A stretch of DNA of 64,000 bases from NCBI GenBank assembly GCA_902624465.1, contig CACNXP010000003.1:31501-95500 (forward strand). The letters run 5' to 3'. A model generated the notes under the pieces. The model was given only the letters and a program-made list of their open reading frames with translations. It was not told the origin of the DNA and made no database searches. The position numbers and the translations under genes were made by a program. Positions within the stretch are counted from its first letter, which is position 1, and every line of letters begins with the position of its first letter. This DNA is from an uncultured Pelagibacteraceae bacterium (GTDB lineage Bacteria; Pseudomonadota; Alphaproteobacteria; Pelagibacterales; Pelagibacteraceae). Of this stretch, positions 9,347 to 19,807 are shown in pieces.

Positions 9347-11030
9347 TAAAAATTCGCAAATTATTTTAGAGGATAATCGTAATGATTTTTCTTTTAAAAA
9401 AAATAAATCTAATATTAATATTTCATTTAATAGGGTTTCATTTATTTTTTTTATCTTTTTTATAATTTTTATAATTTTTTCTATACACTTAGTACATCTT
9501 GGCTCTAGAGACTCCAAAAAAGTAATAAATGAAAATTTGACTAGTACTTCCAATAAACTTTATAGAGCAGACATAATTGATAGAAATGGAAAATACCTAA
9601 GTAAGACAATAAGCTCAATTGATATTGGAATAAGCACTAGAAAAGTTATTGATAAAAAAAAGTTATTAATAAATTTAAAATATATTTTTCCTAATAAAGA
9701 TTTTGTCAAAATTCAAAATCAATTGAAAAATAAAAAATTTTTTTACTTAGAAAAAAAAATATCTGAAGAAAATTATGAAAAGGTAATGAAACTAGGTGAT
9801 AAATCAATTCAACCTGAAGAAAAATTAACAAGGATTTATCCTGAAAAAAACTTATTTAGTCATATTCTTGGTCAAATTGATAATGATAATAACGGAGTCT
9901 CAGGTCTAGAAAAATCATTAGATAAAATTTTAAGAAATAGTAAAGAACCTATTCAATTAACAGTAGATAAAGACCTACAATTTTTAATCAGGGAAGAATT
10001 AATTAAATTCAACAAAATTTTTAATACCATTGGCAGTGCTGCAATTTTGATGGATGTAAATAATGGTGAAATACTATCTTTAGTTTCTCTTCCTGATTTT
10101 GATCCAAATCAGAGAAAAAAAATCTCAGATACAAATTATATAAATCGGGTCACCAAAGGTGTCTATGAATTTGGATCTGTATTTAAAACTTTCACATTAG
10201 CCGCTGCTCTTAATGAAAAAATTATTACTGCTGAAACAGAATATGTTGATTTACCAAAATCTCTTATGTGTGCAGGATTTCCGATAAGAGAATATGACAA
10301 AAAAATCCCATCCAATCTTACTGCTGAACAAATATTAGTTCGTTCTGGCAACATAGGATCTGTTAGAATTGCTCAGCAAGTGGGCGAAGAAAAATTTAAG
10401 TCATTTTTATCAAAGATTGGAGTTTTAGAAAAAATTGACTTTGATATTGAGGAAGTAGGAAAACCAATACAATTCAATTGGGGAAAATGTCCACTTGCTA
10501 CAGCATCATTTGGTCATGGTATTACAACTACATTACTTCAATTAGCAAAAGCTTATTCTATTGTTGTTAATGGGGGTTATCAAATAAAACCAAAGTTGGT
10601 CAAAAATAATAACAATGAAAAAAAAGAAAAAATTTTAAGTCAAGACTTATCAAGAGAAATTTTACCGATCTTGAGAAAAATTGTTTCAACAAAAGATGGA
10701 ACCGCATCACTGGCAAATGTAAATGGATATGAAATTGGTGGTAAAACAGGAACAGCCGAAAAAAGTGCTGATGGAGAGTATTCAAACAAGAAGATTAATT
10801 CTTTTGTGTCAGTATTTCCAACATCTAAACCAAAATTTGTTTTAGCCGTTATGTTGGATGAACCAAAAATAAATGAAAACTATATTTATCATTATAGAGA
10901 TGGATCAAACATAAAGTATAAAGGGACACCTTTTAATACTGCTGGATGGACAACAGTCGAAGCTACGGGTCAAATTGTTGAAAAAATTGGGCCTATTTTA
11001 GCCACAAAATATAGTGAATTTAATTTCTAA
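9339..11030 (+). CDS. ftsI: Septal peptidoglycan transpeptidase FtsI (PBP3)
   Basis: Class B penicillin-binding protein that cross-links septal murein. One N-terminal membrane anchor (about residues 33-52) precedes the dimerisation domain and the transpeptidase domain. Active-site motifs are all present: SVFK at 280-283 (nucleophile Ser280), SGN at 335-337 and KTG at 468-470. The 563-residue length is typical. It abuts the murE-murF fusion without a gap and overlaps ftsL by 8 bp. Confidence 0.96.
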   Translation: MSNKNSQIILEDNRNDFSFKKNKSNINISFNRVSFIFFIFFIIFIIFSIHLVHLGSRDSKKVINENLTSTSNKLYRADIIDRNGKYLSKTISSIDIGISTRKVIDKKKLLINLKYIFPNKDFVKIQNQLKNKKFFYLEKKISEENYEKVMKLGDKSIQPEEKLTRIYPEKNLFSHILGQIDNDNNGVSGLEKSLDKILRNSKEPIQLTVDKDLQFLIREELIKFNKIFNTIGSAAILMDVNNGEILSLVSLPDFDPNQRKKISDTNYINRVTKGVYEFGSVFKTFTLAAALNEKIITAETEYVDLPKSLMCAGFPIREYDKKIPSNLTAEQILVRSGNIGSVRIAQQVGEEKFKSFLSKIGVLEKIDFDIEEVGKPIQFNWGKCPLATASFGHGITTTLLQLAKAYSIVVNGGYQIKPKLVKNNNNEKKEKILSQDLSREILPILRKIVSTKDGTASLANVNGYEIGGKTGTAEKSADGEYSNKKINSFVSVFPTSKPKFVLAVMLDEPKINENYIYHYRDGSNIKYKGTPFNTAGWTTVEATGQIVEKIGPILATKYSEFNF

Positions 11031-13874
11031 ATGTTACTTAAAGATTATTTCCCAAATATTGGAAAAAAATATGAAAAGACTTTTTTTTCTGGCATCTGTT
11101 TTGAGAGTTCAAAAGTAAAAAAAGATAGTGTCTTTTTTGCGATTAAAGGCACAAATATTGATGGAAATAATTTCATATTAGATGCAATAAACAAAGGCTC
11201 AAAAATTATCGTAACTGAAAAAAAAATAACAAAATTTCCAAATGGAGTATTAATTATTCACTCAAAAAATGTGAGAAAATTATTAGCCGAAGTTTCATTT
11301 AAAATTTATAATAAAAAACCATCAAATTTAATAGCAATTACAGGAACTAATGGAAAGTCCTCCGTAGCTGATTTTTATTATCAAATATTAAAATTTAATA
11401 AAAGAAAAGTTGCATCAATTGGAACTTTGGGTGTTAAATCGAACAACAAATATATCAATTTATCCAATACAACCATCGACCCAATTCAATTGGGGAAGAT
11501 ATTGAATTATCTTAAAAATCAGAAAGTAGATGATGTAATATTAGAAGCTTCAAGTCATGGTTTAAGTCAAAATAGGTTAGATGGTTTAAAATTTAATTCA
11601 GGAATATTTACAAATTTATCTCAAGATCATTTAGATTATCATAAAAATTTAAAAGATTATTTAATCGCAAAACTCTATCTTTTTGAGAAACTTCTACCTA
11701 TTAAAGGCAATGTAATTACTGATGAAAAGATACCTGAATTTAGAAACATAAAAAAAATTGCATTAAAGAGAAATTTAAATGTTTTTTCTATAAATAATCC
11801 AAAAAATCATTTTAAAATTTTATCTCATTATTTTGTAGGTGAGAAACAAATGTTAATAATTAAATATAAAAACTTAATCAAAAATATTAAGCTCAATCTT
11901 ATAGGTAAAATACAATTCAAGAACATAATGATGGCAATTATAGCTGCCCAAAAAAGTAATCTAAGTTTAAATAAAATTTTGGCAGTTATTCCAAAAATAA
12001 GATCTGTTGAGGGAAGACTAGAAAAAATTGGCAATATTAAAAATAAATCTAAAGTTATCTTGGATTACGCACACACACCAGATGCATTAAGAATATCTCT
12101 TCTTTCACTAAGAGAGCAATTTCCTAATAAAAAAATTGTTCTTTTGTTTGGCTGTGGTGGAAATAGAGATCAAAATAAAAGATCAAAAATGGGTAAAATA
12201 GCTTCATTATATGCAGATCAAATATATTTGACAGATGATAATCCTAGACTGGAAAATCCTAATAAAATCAGAAAAGATATTAAAAGAGGGATAAATAGTA
12301 AAAAAATATCGGAAATTTCTGATAGAGCAAAGGCGATTTCTGAAGCGGTCAAAAATTTAACTACAGGCAATATCTTATTAGTTGCAGGCAAGGGTCATGA
12401 AAAAATTCAAGAAATTGGTAATCGTAAAATTTATTTTTCAGATAAAAAAATAATTTTAAACGCAATTAAATTAAAAAATTTGAATTTATCAAATAATTTG
12501 AAATTAAATCTTATTAAAGAGTCATCTGGTGATAAAAAATTAAATACAAATTTAACTCTGGGACAAGCTAGAATTAATTCAAAAGAAGTTAAAAAAAATG
12601 ATATTTTTTTTGCTATACGAGGCAGGAAAAATGATGGAAATAAGTTTGTAGAAGAAGCTCTGAAGAAAAAAGCTTCTATAGTAGTTGTAAATAAAATTAA
12701 AAAAAAATTAGATTATAAAAAACAAATAAAAGTAATGGATTCATTAAAATTTTTGACCGAAACATCAAATATTTTCAGAGAGAATATTGATGCAAAGATA
12801 ATTGCAATAACAGGGAGCTGTGGAAAAACTACACTTAAGGAATTATTGGGCAAAACTTTAAAAAAAATTTCTAAAACAACTATTTCCCCAAAATCTTATA
12901 ATAACAAATATGGGGTTCCATTAAGCCTTTTTAATTTGAGTAAGAACGATAATTATGGAGTTTTGGAAGTCGGCATGGATAAAAAAGGGGAAATTGATTA
13001 TTTATCAAAAATTATCAAACCAGACATAAGCGTTATAACTAATATAAATTACGCTCATGCTAAAAATTTTAAGAATATAAAAGATATTGCACTTGCAAAA
13101 TCTGAAATAATTTCAAATACAAGACCAAATGGTTTTGTGATTTTAAATGCAGATGATAATTTTTTTAAATTACATCAAAAAATAGCTACCGAAAATAATA
13201 TTAATACAATTTCATTTGGGATCAAAAATCATAAATCTGATTTGAAGTTAATTAGTATTATTAAAATTAATAATAATTTTAAAATAAATATCAAAGCTAA
13301 AGATTTAAACAAAAGTTTTGTGATTTCTAATAATTTTCAAAATAATATTTATAATATTTTAGCTGCTTTAGCGGTAATGAGTATTAATATTGATATTACA
13401 AAATTAGATAAAAAAGTTTTTTTTAATTTTACAACTCCCCAAGGGAGAGGAGATTTATCAAGAATAAAAATAAATAAAAAAAACATAAACCTAATAGATG
13501 AAAGTTATAATTCAAATCCTTTATCCCTTAAATCTGCGATATTAAATTATGATAAAGTAAAGAGCAAAAAATTCAAAAAGTATCTCTTACTTGGTGATAT
13601 GTTAGAACTTGGAACTCATTCTAAAAAACTTCACCAGTCAATTGTTCCAATAATCAATAAAACAAAAATTGATAAAATTTTCTTAAAGGGAAACTATATA
13701 AGTCAAATATTCAAAAAGATTGCAAAATCAAAAAGAGGTAAAGTTTTCAAAACCAACTCTCAGATGATTAAATTTATTAAAAATGATTTGAATAATAACG
13801 ATTATTTAATGGTTAAAGCCTCAAATGCGACAGGTTTTAATAAGATGATAAATGATTTAAAAGGAATTAAGTAG
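11031..13874 (+). CDS. murE-murF: MurE-MurF fusion: UDP-MurNAc-tripeptide synthetase and D-Ala-D-Ala ligase
   Basis: A single 947-residue frame carries two complete Mur ligases. Residues 1 to about 485 are MurE: P-loop TGTNGKSS at 104-111, and the DNPR motif at 403-406 that marks meso-diaminopimelate-adding enzymes. Residues from about 505 onwards are MurF: N-terminal motif NDIFFAIRGRKNDGN near 523 and P-loop TGSCGKTT at 594-601. No stop or frameshift separates them. The product would add both the third residue and the terminal D-Ala-D-Ala dipeptide. MurE and MurF are encoded by adjacent genes in most dcw clusters, so this is an in-place fusion. Confidence 0.95.
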   Translation: MLLKDYFPNIGKKYEKTFFSGICFESSKVKKDSVFFAIKGTNIDGNNFILDAINKGSKIIVTEKKITKFPNGVLIIHSKNVRKLLAEVSFKIYNKKPSNLIAITGTNGKSSVADFYYQILKFNKRKVASIGTLGVKSNNKYINLSNTTIDPIQLGKILNYLKNQKVDDVILEASSHGLSQNRLDGLKFNSGIFTNLSQDHLDYHKNLKDYLIAKLYLFEKLLPIKGNVITDEKIPEFRNIKKIALKRNLNVFSINNPKNHFKILSHYFVGEKQMLIIKYKNLIKNIKLNLIGKIQFKNIMMAIIAAQKSNLSLNKILAVIPKIRSVEGRLEKIGNIKNKSKVILDYAHTPDALRISLLSLREQFPNKKIVLLFGCGGNRDQNKRSKMGKIASLYADQIYLTDDNPRLENPNKIRKDIKRGINSKKISEISDRAKAISEAVKNLTTGNILLVAGKGHEKIQEIGNRKIYFSDKKIILNAIKLKNLNLSNNLKLNLIKESSGDKKLNTNLTLGQARINSKEVKKNDIFFAIRGRKNDGNKFVEEALKKKASIVVVNKIKKKLDYKKQIKVMDSLKFLTETSNIFRENIDAKIIAITGSCGKTTLKELLGKTLKKISKTTISPKSYNNKYGVPLSLFNLSKNDNYGVLEVGMDKKGEIDYLSKIIKPDISVITNINYAHAKNFKNIKDIALAKSEIISNTRPNGFVILNADDNFFKLHQKIATENNINTISFGIKNHKSDLKLISIIKINNNFKINIKAKDLNKSFVISNNFQNNIYNILAALAVMSINIDITKLDKKVFFNFTTPQGRGDLSRIKINKKNINLIDESYNSNPLSLKSAILNYDKVKSKKFKKYLLLGDMLELGTHSKKLHQSIVPIINKTKIDKIFLKGNYISQIFKKIAKSKRGKVFKTNSQMIKFIKNDLNNNDYLMVKASNATGFNKMINDLKGIK

Positions 13875-14960
13875 ATGCTTTATCAATTTTTATTAAACTA
13901 TGTAGATACGTTTGGATTTTTGAATGTTTTTAAATACTTAACTTTCAGAACTGGTTTATCTGTTTTCACATCACTCATAATAGTTTTAATATTTGGAGGG
14001 CCGTTTATTAAATTCTTCTCTAATCAAAAAATTTTAAATCCTATAAGAGATGACGGACCTGAAGATCATATAATAAAAAAAATTGGTACACCAACTATGG
14101 GTGGATTAATTATTCTATTAGGTTTACTCACATCAGTAATTTTGTGGGCAGACTTATCAAATATTAATATTTTGTTTTGTGTGTACATAGCTGTTTCATT
14201 TGGATTATTAGGAGCATTTGATGATTATAAAAAGATAAAGTATAGTAACTCTTCAGGAATTTCATCTAAATTTAAAATAATTTTACAAATTGTATTATCA
14301 ATTATTGGTGTTGTTATTTATGTAAATTTTATAGATTACCAAAATATAACTAATTTATATTTTCCATTTTTTAAAAACTTAATCATTAATCTTGGTTGGT
14401 TTTTTATTCCTTTTGCAATATTTGTAATCATTGGTTCATCTAATGCCGTTAATTTAACAGATGGTTTAGATGGTTTGGCAACTGTTCCAGTAATTTTGGT
14501 GGCAGCATGTTTTGCATTTATTAGTTATGTAACTGGTAATATTGTATTTTCAGATTATCTACAAATTCCTTACATAGAGGGAACTGGAGAGGTAGCGATA
14601 TTTTGTGGAGCTATAATAGGTTCATGCCTTGGATTTTTATGGTTTAACGCACCTCCAGCTAAAATTTTTATGGGTGATACTGGTTCATTGTCTTTAGGAG
14701 GGTCTTTGGGAGCTGTTGGAATAATAACAAAACATGAAATAGTTTTAGCAATTACCGGAGGCCTTTTTGTATTGGAAGCGGTTTCTGTGATGGTTCAAGT
14801 TATTTCATTTAAACTTACTGGAAAAAGAATTTTTAAGATGGCACCTATCCATCATCACTTTGAGAAAAAAGGTTGGCCAGAGTCGACTGTTGTAATAAGG
14901 TTTTGGATCATTTCTATAATTCTTGCAATGATAGGATTAGCTACTTTAAAACTGAGATGA
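13875..14960 (+). CDS. mraY: Phospho-MurNAc-pentapeptide transferase MraY
   Basis: Multi-pass membrane enzyme that forms lipid I from UDP-MurNAc-pentapeptide and undecaprenyl phosphate. The 361 residues have about ten hydrophobic segments. Family motifs include KIGTPTMGGLIIL near residue 72, the catalytic FDDYKKIKYSNSSG, NAVNLTDGLDGLA, the metal-binding FMGDTGSLSLGG and PIHHHFEKKGWPES near the C-terminus. It starts immediately after the murE-murF stop, and its own stop overlaps the murD start. Confidence 0.98.
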   Translation: MLYQFLLNYVDTFGFLNVFKYLTFRTGLSVFTSLIIVLIFGGPFIKFFSNQKILNPIRDDGPEDHIIKKIGTPTMGGLIILLGLLTSVILWADLSNINILFCVYIAVSFGLLGAFDDYKKIKYSNSSGISSKFKIILQIVLSIIGVVIYVNFIDYQNITNLYFPFFKNLIINLGWFFIPFAIFVIIGSSNAVNLTDGLDGLATVPVILVAACFAFISYVTGNIVFSDYLQIPYIEGTGEVAIFCGAIIGSCLGFLWFNAPPAKIFMGDTGSLSLGGSLGAVGIITKHEIVLAITGGLFVLEAVSVMVQVISFKLTGKRIFKMAPIHHHFEKKGWPESTVVIRFWIISIILAMIGLATLKLR

Positions 14961-16243
14961 AAAAAAAAGTTGAAAATATTTTTTTGAAAAAAAAAATATT
15001 AATCTATGGTCTTGGAAAAAGTGGAATATCAGCTTTTAAATTTTTAAGAAATAAAGCTGATATTTATCTATTTGATGATTTAAAAAACACACATCCAAAA
15101 CAAATTTCTAAATTACAATTATCAAAAATTAAATTTGATATAATCATTATTAGTCCAGGTATCAATATTTTGAATTGTAAATTATCTAAATTTCTAAAAC
15201 TTAATGAGAAAAAAATTTATACAGATTTAGATGTATTTTTTACTTTTTATAAAAATAAATGTATTACTATTACAGGTACAAATGGAAAATCTACCACTGC
15301 TAAAATTTTATATGAAGTTTTAAAAGATCAAAAAAAAGATGTGAGATTAATTGGAAATATAGGCAACCCTCCATTAAATGAAAAAAAAATATCAAAAAAT
15401 ACAATTTTTGTGATAGAGGCATCTTCTTACCAGCTAGATTACAGCCAGTTATTTAGTTCAAAATATTCAATAATTTTGAATATACAACCCGACCATCTTG
15501 AAAGACATAAAACTCTTCAAAATTATATTGATGCAAAATTTAAACTTTTAGATTCTCAATCCAAAGGTTGTTTGGCATATGTAAAAAGTAATGATGTATT
15601 AATTGCGAAAAAATTAAAAACAAAAAAATTTGATTGTAAAATTATTAAAGTAAATACAAAAAAAAATTACAATGATTTTTTAGAAACCAAAAATAAATAT
15701 TTTTTAACTGAGTCAAATAGAGAAAATCTATCTTTTGTTATAGAATTGGCAAAAAAATTAAAACTAAAAAACTATCTTTTACAAAAAACGATAAAAAATT
15801 TTAAGGGTTTAAAATATCGCCAACAAATTATCATCCAAAAGAAGTATCTCACTATTATAAATGATTCAAAATCTACCAGCTTTTCATCTTCTGTTGGAAT
15901 GTTTAAAAAAGACTCCAACATATTATGGTTATTGGGTGGTATTTATAAAAAAGGTGACAAATTAGAATTAAAAAAAAAAGATTTAAGTAATGTTACCGCT
16001 TTTATTTATGGACAAAATAAAAATTTTTTTAACAAACAGCTTAGAAGTAAAGTAAAATTTAAAAATTATAAAAATTTAAAAGACGCAGTGAAAACCGTTT
16101 TTTCTATAATCAATACAGGGAAATCTGTTAAATATACGATATTATTTAGTCCTTGTGCAGCGTCGTTTGATAGTTTTAAAAACTTCGAAGAAAGAGGTTT
16201 ATATTTTAATCGATTAGTAAAAAGATTTATGTATGGAAAATAA
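14957..16243 (+). CDS. murD: UDP-MurNAc-L-alanine:D-glutamate ligase MurD
   Basis: Adds D-glutamate to UDP-MurNAc-L-Ala in the cytoplasm. The start chosen at 14957 overlaps the mraY TGA (ATGA); the longer frame from 14873 would lie inside mraY and adds nonconserved residues. From this start the N-terminal Rossmann motif IYGLGKSGISAF falls near residue 15, and the ATP loop ITGTNGKSTTAKIL near residue 106. The 428 residues give normal length. The extreme lysine, isoleucine and asparagine content reflects the low GC. It overlaps ftsW by 11 bp. Confidence 0.93.
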   Translation: MKKKVENIFLKKKILIYGLGKSGISAFKFLRNKADIYLFDDLKNTHPKQISKLQLSKIKFDIIIISPGINILNCKLSKFLKLNEKKIYTDLDVFFTFYKNKCITITGTNGKSTTAKILYEVLKDQKKDVRLIGNIGNPPLNEKKISKNTIFVIEASSYQLDYSQLFSSKYSIILNIQPDHLERHKTLQNYIDAKFKLLDSQSKGCLAYVKSNDVLIAKKLKTKKFDCKIIKVNTKKNYNDFLETKNKYFLTESNRENLSFVIELAKKLKLKNYLLQKTIKNFKGLKYRQQIIIQKKYLTIINDSKSTSFSSSVGMFKKDSNILWLLGGIYKKGDKLELKKKDLSNVTAFIYGQNKNFFNKQLRSKVKFKNYKNLKDAVKTVFSIINTGKSVKYTILFSPCAASFDSFKNFEERGLYFNRLVKRFMYGK

Positions 16244-17357
16244 AAATACTTTATTTGGTATCTATTATGATTGGTGGAAAAATATTGATAAGTTTCTTTT
16301 TTCACTGATTGTTTTATTATTTTTAACAGGTTTATTTTTTTCCTTAGTTTCCACATCATTAATTGCCTCTGATAAATTAGACACAAATGATTATCAATTT
16401 TTTTTTAAACATTTAGTTTTTATTTTGTTAGGGATGATTATAATTTTTTTATTATCCTTAATTAAAAAAGAACAACTTCTAAAATATTCTTCTCTATTCT
16501 TTTTTTTATCATTAATATTTTTAATTTTAGTGCCTATAATTGGGGTAGAGGTTAAGGGTTCAAAAAGATGGATAGATCTGTACTTCCTACCTAGATTTCA
16601 ACCGATCGAATTAGTAAAGCCATTTCTTATCATTTTTATAAGCTTGATATTGTGTAGCCAAAAATTTACCAACATTTATATAAAGTATTTATTTTCTTTT
16701 ATAATAACTTTAGGTATTGCTTTATTATTATCATTACAGCCAGATATAGGACAAACTCTTTTAGTTTTTTTTAGTTGGTCAGTTTTGATATTTACTTCGG
16801 GTGTAAGTATATTTTTACTTTTTTTTTTATTTTCATCAATTATTTTAATATTTTTTTACTTAATTTTTTTTGTTTCAAAATTTACATACATTAAAAATAG
16901 ATTAATATCTTTTTTAGATTCTGAAACTGGGACTTACAATTTTCAATCAGACAAAGCTTTAGAGTCCATTACGAGTGGAGGCTTTTTTGGGAAAGGTATA
17001 GGAGAGGGGACTTTAAAAAATAGAGTTCCAGAGGCACATACAGATTATATTATTTCGGTAATTTCTGAAGAGTTTGGTGTAATTGCCATAATTTTAATCT
17101 TTTTATTGTTTTTAATATTTATTTACTCGGTATTTAAAAAAGTTAATTTTGAAAATGATGAAACTATTAAATTAATTTTAGTTGGATCTATAAGCCTTAT
17201 ATTAATGCAAACTATAATTCATATTGGAGTAAATATTAGATTATTTCCTACAACTGGTATGACATTACCATTTATAAGCTATGGTGGTTCCTCAATAATT
17301 AGTATTTCAATTTTATCTGGAATAATTTTGAACTTTACAAAAAGAAATCTAAATTAG
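16233..17357 (+). CDS. ftsW: SEDS peptidoglycan polymerase FtsW
   Basis: Integral-membrane glycosyltransferase that polymerises lipid II at the septum in partnership with FtsI. The 374 residues show about ten membrane helices. SEDS-family landmarks include KGSKRWIDL near residue 108, QPIELVKPF, LQPDIGQT near 168, and AHTDYIISVISEEFG near 268, followed by LPFISYGGSSI at the end. It lies in the standard place between murD and murG. Confidence 0.95.
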   Translation: MENKNTLFGIYYDWWKNIDKFLFSLIVLLFLTGLFFSLVSTSLIASDKLDTNDYQFFFKHLVFILLGMIIIFLLSLIKKEQLLKYSSLFFFLSLIFLILVPIIGVEVKGSKRWIDLYFLPRFQPIELVKPFLIIFISLILCSQKFTNIYIKYLFSFIITLGIALLLSLQPDIGQTLLVFFSWSVLIFTSGVSIFLLFFLFSSIILIFFYLIFFVSKFTYIKNRLISFLDSETGTYNFQSDKALESITSGGFFGKGIGEGTLKNRVPEAHTDYIISVISEEFGVIAIILIFLLFLIFIYSVFKKVNFENDETIKLILVGSISLILMQTIIHIGVNIRLFPTTGMTLPFISYGGSSIISISILSGIILNFTKRNLN

Positions 17358-17358
17358 A

Positions 17359-18423
17359 ATGAATAGAAATTACTTAATAACCACAGGAGGATCGGGGGGC
17401 CATGTAATCCCTGCAGTAATACTTTATGAACATTTGTCTAGAGATGCAAAAGTAATAATCACAACTGATAAGAGGGGCTTAAAATATTTAAATGATGAAA
17501 ATTATCAATTAAGAATTATTGATACTCCAAGGTTAAATAATATATTTTTATTTCCAATAAATTTAATATTAGTAATTATATTGACAATAAAATCATATTT
17601 ATTATTAAAAAAAAATAATATTAAAAAATTATTCTCCACCGGGGGATACATGTCTTTTCCATTGTTGCTAGCAGCAAAATTCTTAAGATTAGAGATTTAC
17701 CTGCTAGAACCCAATCAAGTTTTGGGTAGAGCAAATAAATTTTTTTTGAGCTCATGTGAAAAAATAATTTGTTACAAAGAAAAAATAAAAAATTTTCCAC
17801 CAAAATATAAAAGTAAAATTGAAACTATATTTCCCTTAGTTAGAGAAAAATTTTATAGTTTAAAACAAAAAAATTTTAACCATCAAAAATTAGATTTATT
17901 GATTGTTGGAGGAAGTCAGGGAGCGAATATTTTTGATATAAATCTCAAAAATAAAATTGTTAATATTTCAAAAAAACACTCAATCAAAATTTTGCAACAA
18001 ACAAATGAAAAAAATATTCTTAATTTGAAAAATTTCTATGATGAAAATAATGTTGAATCTTTAATCTTCAGTTTCAATAAAAATTTTGAAGAAATAATTA
18101 ATAATTCAGATATTTGTATAACTAGGGCAGGTGCTTCAACTTTAGCTGAATTATCTTTATTAAAAATACCATTTATTGCAGTGCCTTTACCACATTCGAA
18201 GGATAATCATCAATTTGAGAATGCTTTATTTTACAAAGAAAAAGAATGTTGTTGGATGCTCAATCAAGAGACATTTGAGGATAATATAGAACAACTTTTA
18301 ACCAATATATTATCTGATAATTCTGATTTTTTACAAAAAAAGGAAAATTTAAAAAAATTAAATTACAAAAATACTTGGACTAATGTACATCAAAAAATAT
18401 TAAATATAATTAATGAAAATTGA
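17359..18423 (+). CDS. murG: UDP-GlcNAc:lipid I N-acetylglucosaminyltransferase MurG
   Basis: Peripheral GT28 enzyme that turns lipid I into lipid II on the inner face of the membrane. Motifs seen are the N-terminal TTGGSGGHVIPA loop (residues 8-19), GGYMSFP near 94, EPNQVLGRAN near 117, the UDP-GlcNAc-binding GGSQGANIFD near 186 and TRAGASTLAEL near 255. The 354 residues are typical. It starts 1 bp after ftsW and overlaps murC by 11 bp. Confidence 0.96.
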   Translation: MNRNYLITTGGSGGHVIPAVILYEHLSRDAKVIITTDKRGLKYLNDENYQLRIIDTPRLNNIFLFPINLILVIILTIKSYLLLKKNNIKKLFSTGGYMSFPLLLAAKFLRLEIYLLEPNQVLGRANKFFLSSCEKIICYKEKIKNFPPKYKSKIETIFPLVREKFYSLKQKNFNHQKLDLLIVGGSQGANIFDINLKNKIVNISKKHSIKILQQTNEKNILNLKNFYDENNVESLIFSFNKNFEEIINNSDICITRAGASTLAELSLLKIPFIAVPLPHSKDNHQFENALFYKEKECCWMLNQETFEDNIEQLLTNILSDNSDFLQKKENLKKLNYKNTWTNVHQKILNIINEN

Positions 18424-19807
18424 ATTAGCAAAAACTGAGGTTATTCACTTCATTGGCATTGGTGGTATTGGCATGAGTGGACTTTCTTTAATCATGAAAG
18501 GGAAAGGATTTAAAGTTCAAGGTAGTGACCTATCATCAAATAAAAATATAGATAGATTAAAAAAAGAAAAAATAAAAGTTTTTATTGGCCAAAAAAAACA
18601 AAATTTAAAGATAGCAACAATAGCAGTTATTTCCTCAGCAATAAAAAAAAATAATCCAGAATACATTGAAGCTAGAAGGAAAAAACTACCAATTATTACT
18701 AGAGGAAGAATGTTAGCTCATATTGTTTCTCTTATGAAAAATATTGTTGTGGTAGGTTCACATGGCAAAACTACAACAACTTCTTTAATTACCTCTATAA
18801 TGCAAAAAACTAAATTAGATCCAACAATTATTAATGGAGGAGTAATCAATTCCATCAAAAATACTGCTAAGCTAGGAAAGAGCGATTGGACAGTTTTGGA
18901 AGCAGATGAGTCTGATGGGAGTTTCCTTCATATACCTCCTACTTATTCTATTATTACAAATATAGACAGAGAGCATATGGATTTTTATAAATCTATGGAC
19001 GACTTAGAGAAATATTTTATTAATTTTATAAAAAAAGTTCCTTCTTTTGGAAAATCATTTATTTGTTTAGATGACCCTATTAATAATAGGATAATTAAAA
19101 AATTAAGTAATAGGAATTTTTATACCTATGGACTTAATCCAAAATCAAATTTTCTTATTAAAAATATAAATCAAAATCAAAATTTTACAGAATTTGATGT
19201 ATTAGTAAATGTTCCAAACAAGAAAAAAATAAAGATTAAAAAAATAAGAATACCCTTACTAGGTATTCATAATGTAAGAAATTCTGTTGCAGCTGCTGCA
19301 GTTGCGATCACAATTGGTATTTCAATTTTTGATATAAAAAATGGATTAAAAAACTTTAAGGGTGTTCAAAGAAGATTTAATAAAATATTTACTCACAACA
19401 ATATTGATTTTTATGATGATTACGCTCATCATCCAACTGAAATAAAAGTAGTTTTGGATGGCGTAAACAAAGTTTATAAAGATTATGAAAAAGTTTGTAT
19501 TTTTCAACCACATAGAGTGTCAAGACTTAAAGATTTGAGAAAAGAATTCTCCTTTGCATTTAAAAATGCCGATATTGTTGTTTTATGCCCTGTATATTCA
19601 GCGGGAGAAAAAATAAAGTTAGGATTTAATTATATAAATTTTGCTAAAGAGATAATAAAAAACTCGAAAGTAAAATTATTTTTAGTAAATGATAATTTTC
19701 AACTGGCTAAATTTATAAAAAGAAATATGAGTGGAAAAAAAATCGTAATTGGAATGGGTGCGGGTTCCATCTCTAATTGGATGAGGGAACTCCCAAAATT
19801 AATATAA
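18413..19807 (+). CDS. murC: UDP-MurNAc:L-alanine ligase MurC
   Basis: First of the Mur ligases, adding L-alanine to UDP-MurNAc. The N-terminal nucleotide motif HFIGIGGIGMSGL starts near residue 12, and the ATP loop VVGSHGKTTTTSL lies near 113. LEADESDGSF and DDYAHHPTEI further on are family hallmarks. The 464 residues match the family. The stop TAA shares its last base with the murB ATG (TAATG), a coupling overlap. Confidence 0.97.
   Translation: MKIELAKTEVIHFIGIGGIGMSGLSLIMKGKGFKVQGSDLSSNKNIDRLKKEKIKVFIGQKKQNLKIATIAVISSAIKKNNPEYIEARRKKLPIITRGRMLAHIVSLMKNIVVVGSHGKTTTTSLITSIMQKTKLDPTIINGGVINSIKNTAKLGKSDWTVLEADESDGSFLHIPPTYSIITNIDREHMDFYKSMDDLEKYFINFIKKVPSFGKSFICLDDPINNRIIKKLSNRNFYTYGLNPKSNFLIKNINQNQNFTEFDVLVNVPNKKKIKIKKIRIPLLGIHNVRNSVAAAAVAITIGISIFDIKNGLKNFKGVQRRFNKIFTHNNIDFYDDYAHHPTEIKVVLDGVNKVYKDYEKVCIFQPHRVSRLKDLRKEFSFAFKNADIVVLCPVYSAGEKIKLGFNYINFAKEIIKNSKVKLFLVNDNFQLAKFIKRNMSGKKIVIGMGAGSISNWMRELPKLI

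Noticed and set aside
9323..9553. Minus-strand 76-residue frame over ftsL/ftsI
   Set aside because: It is the antisense shadow of conserved ftsI coding sequence, with no start context.
14873..14956. Longer N-terminus for MurD
   Set aside because: It lies in conserved mraY coding sequence in another frame, and the ATG at 14957 couples perfectly with the mraY stop.
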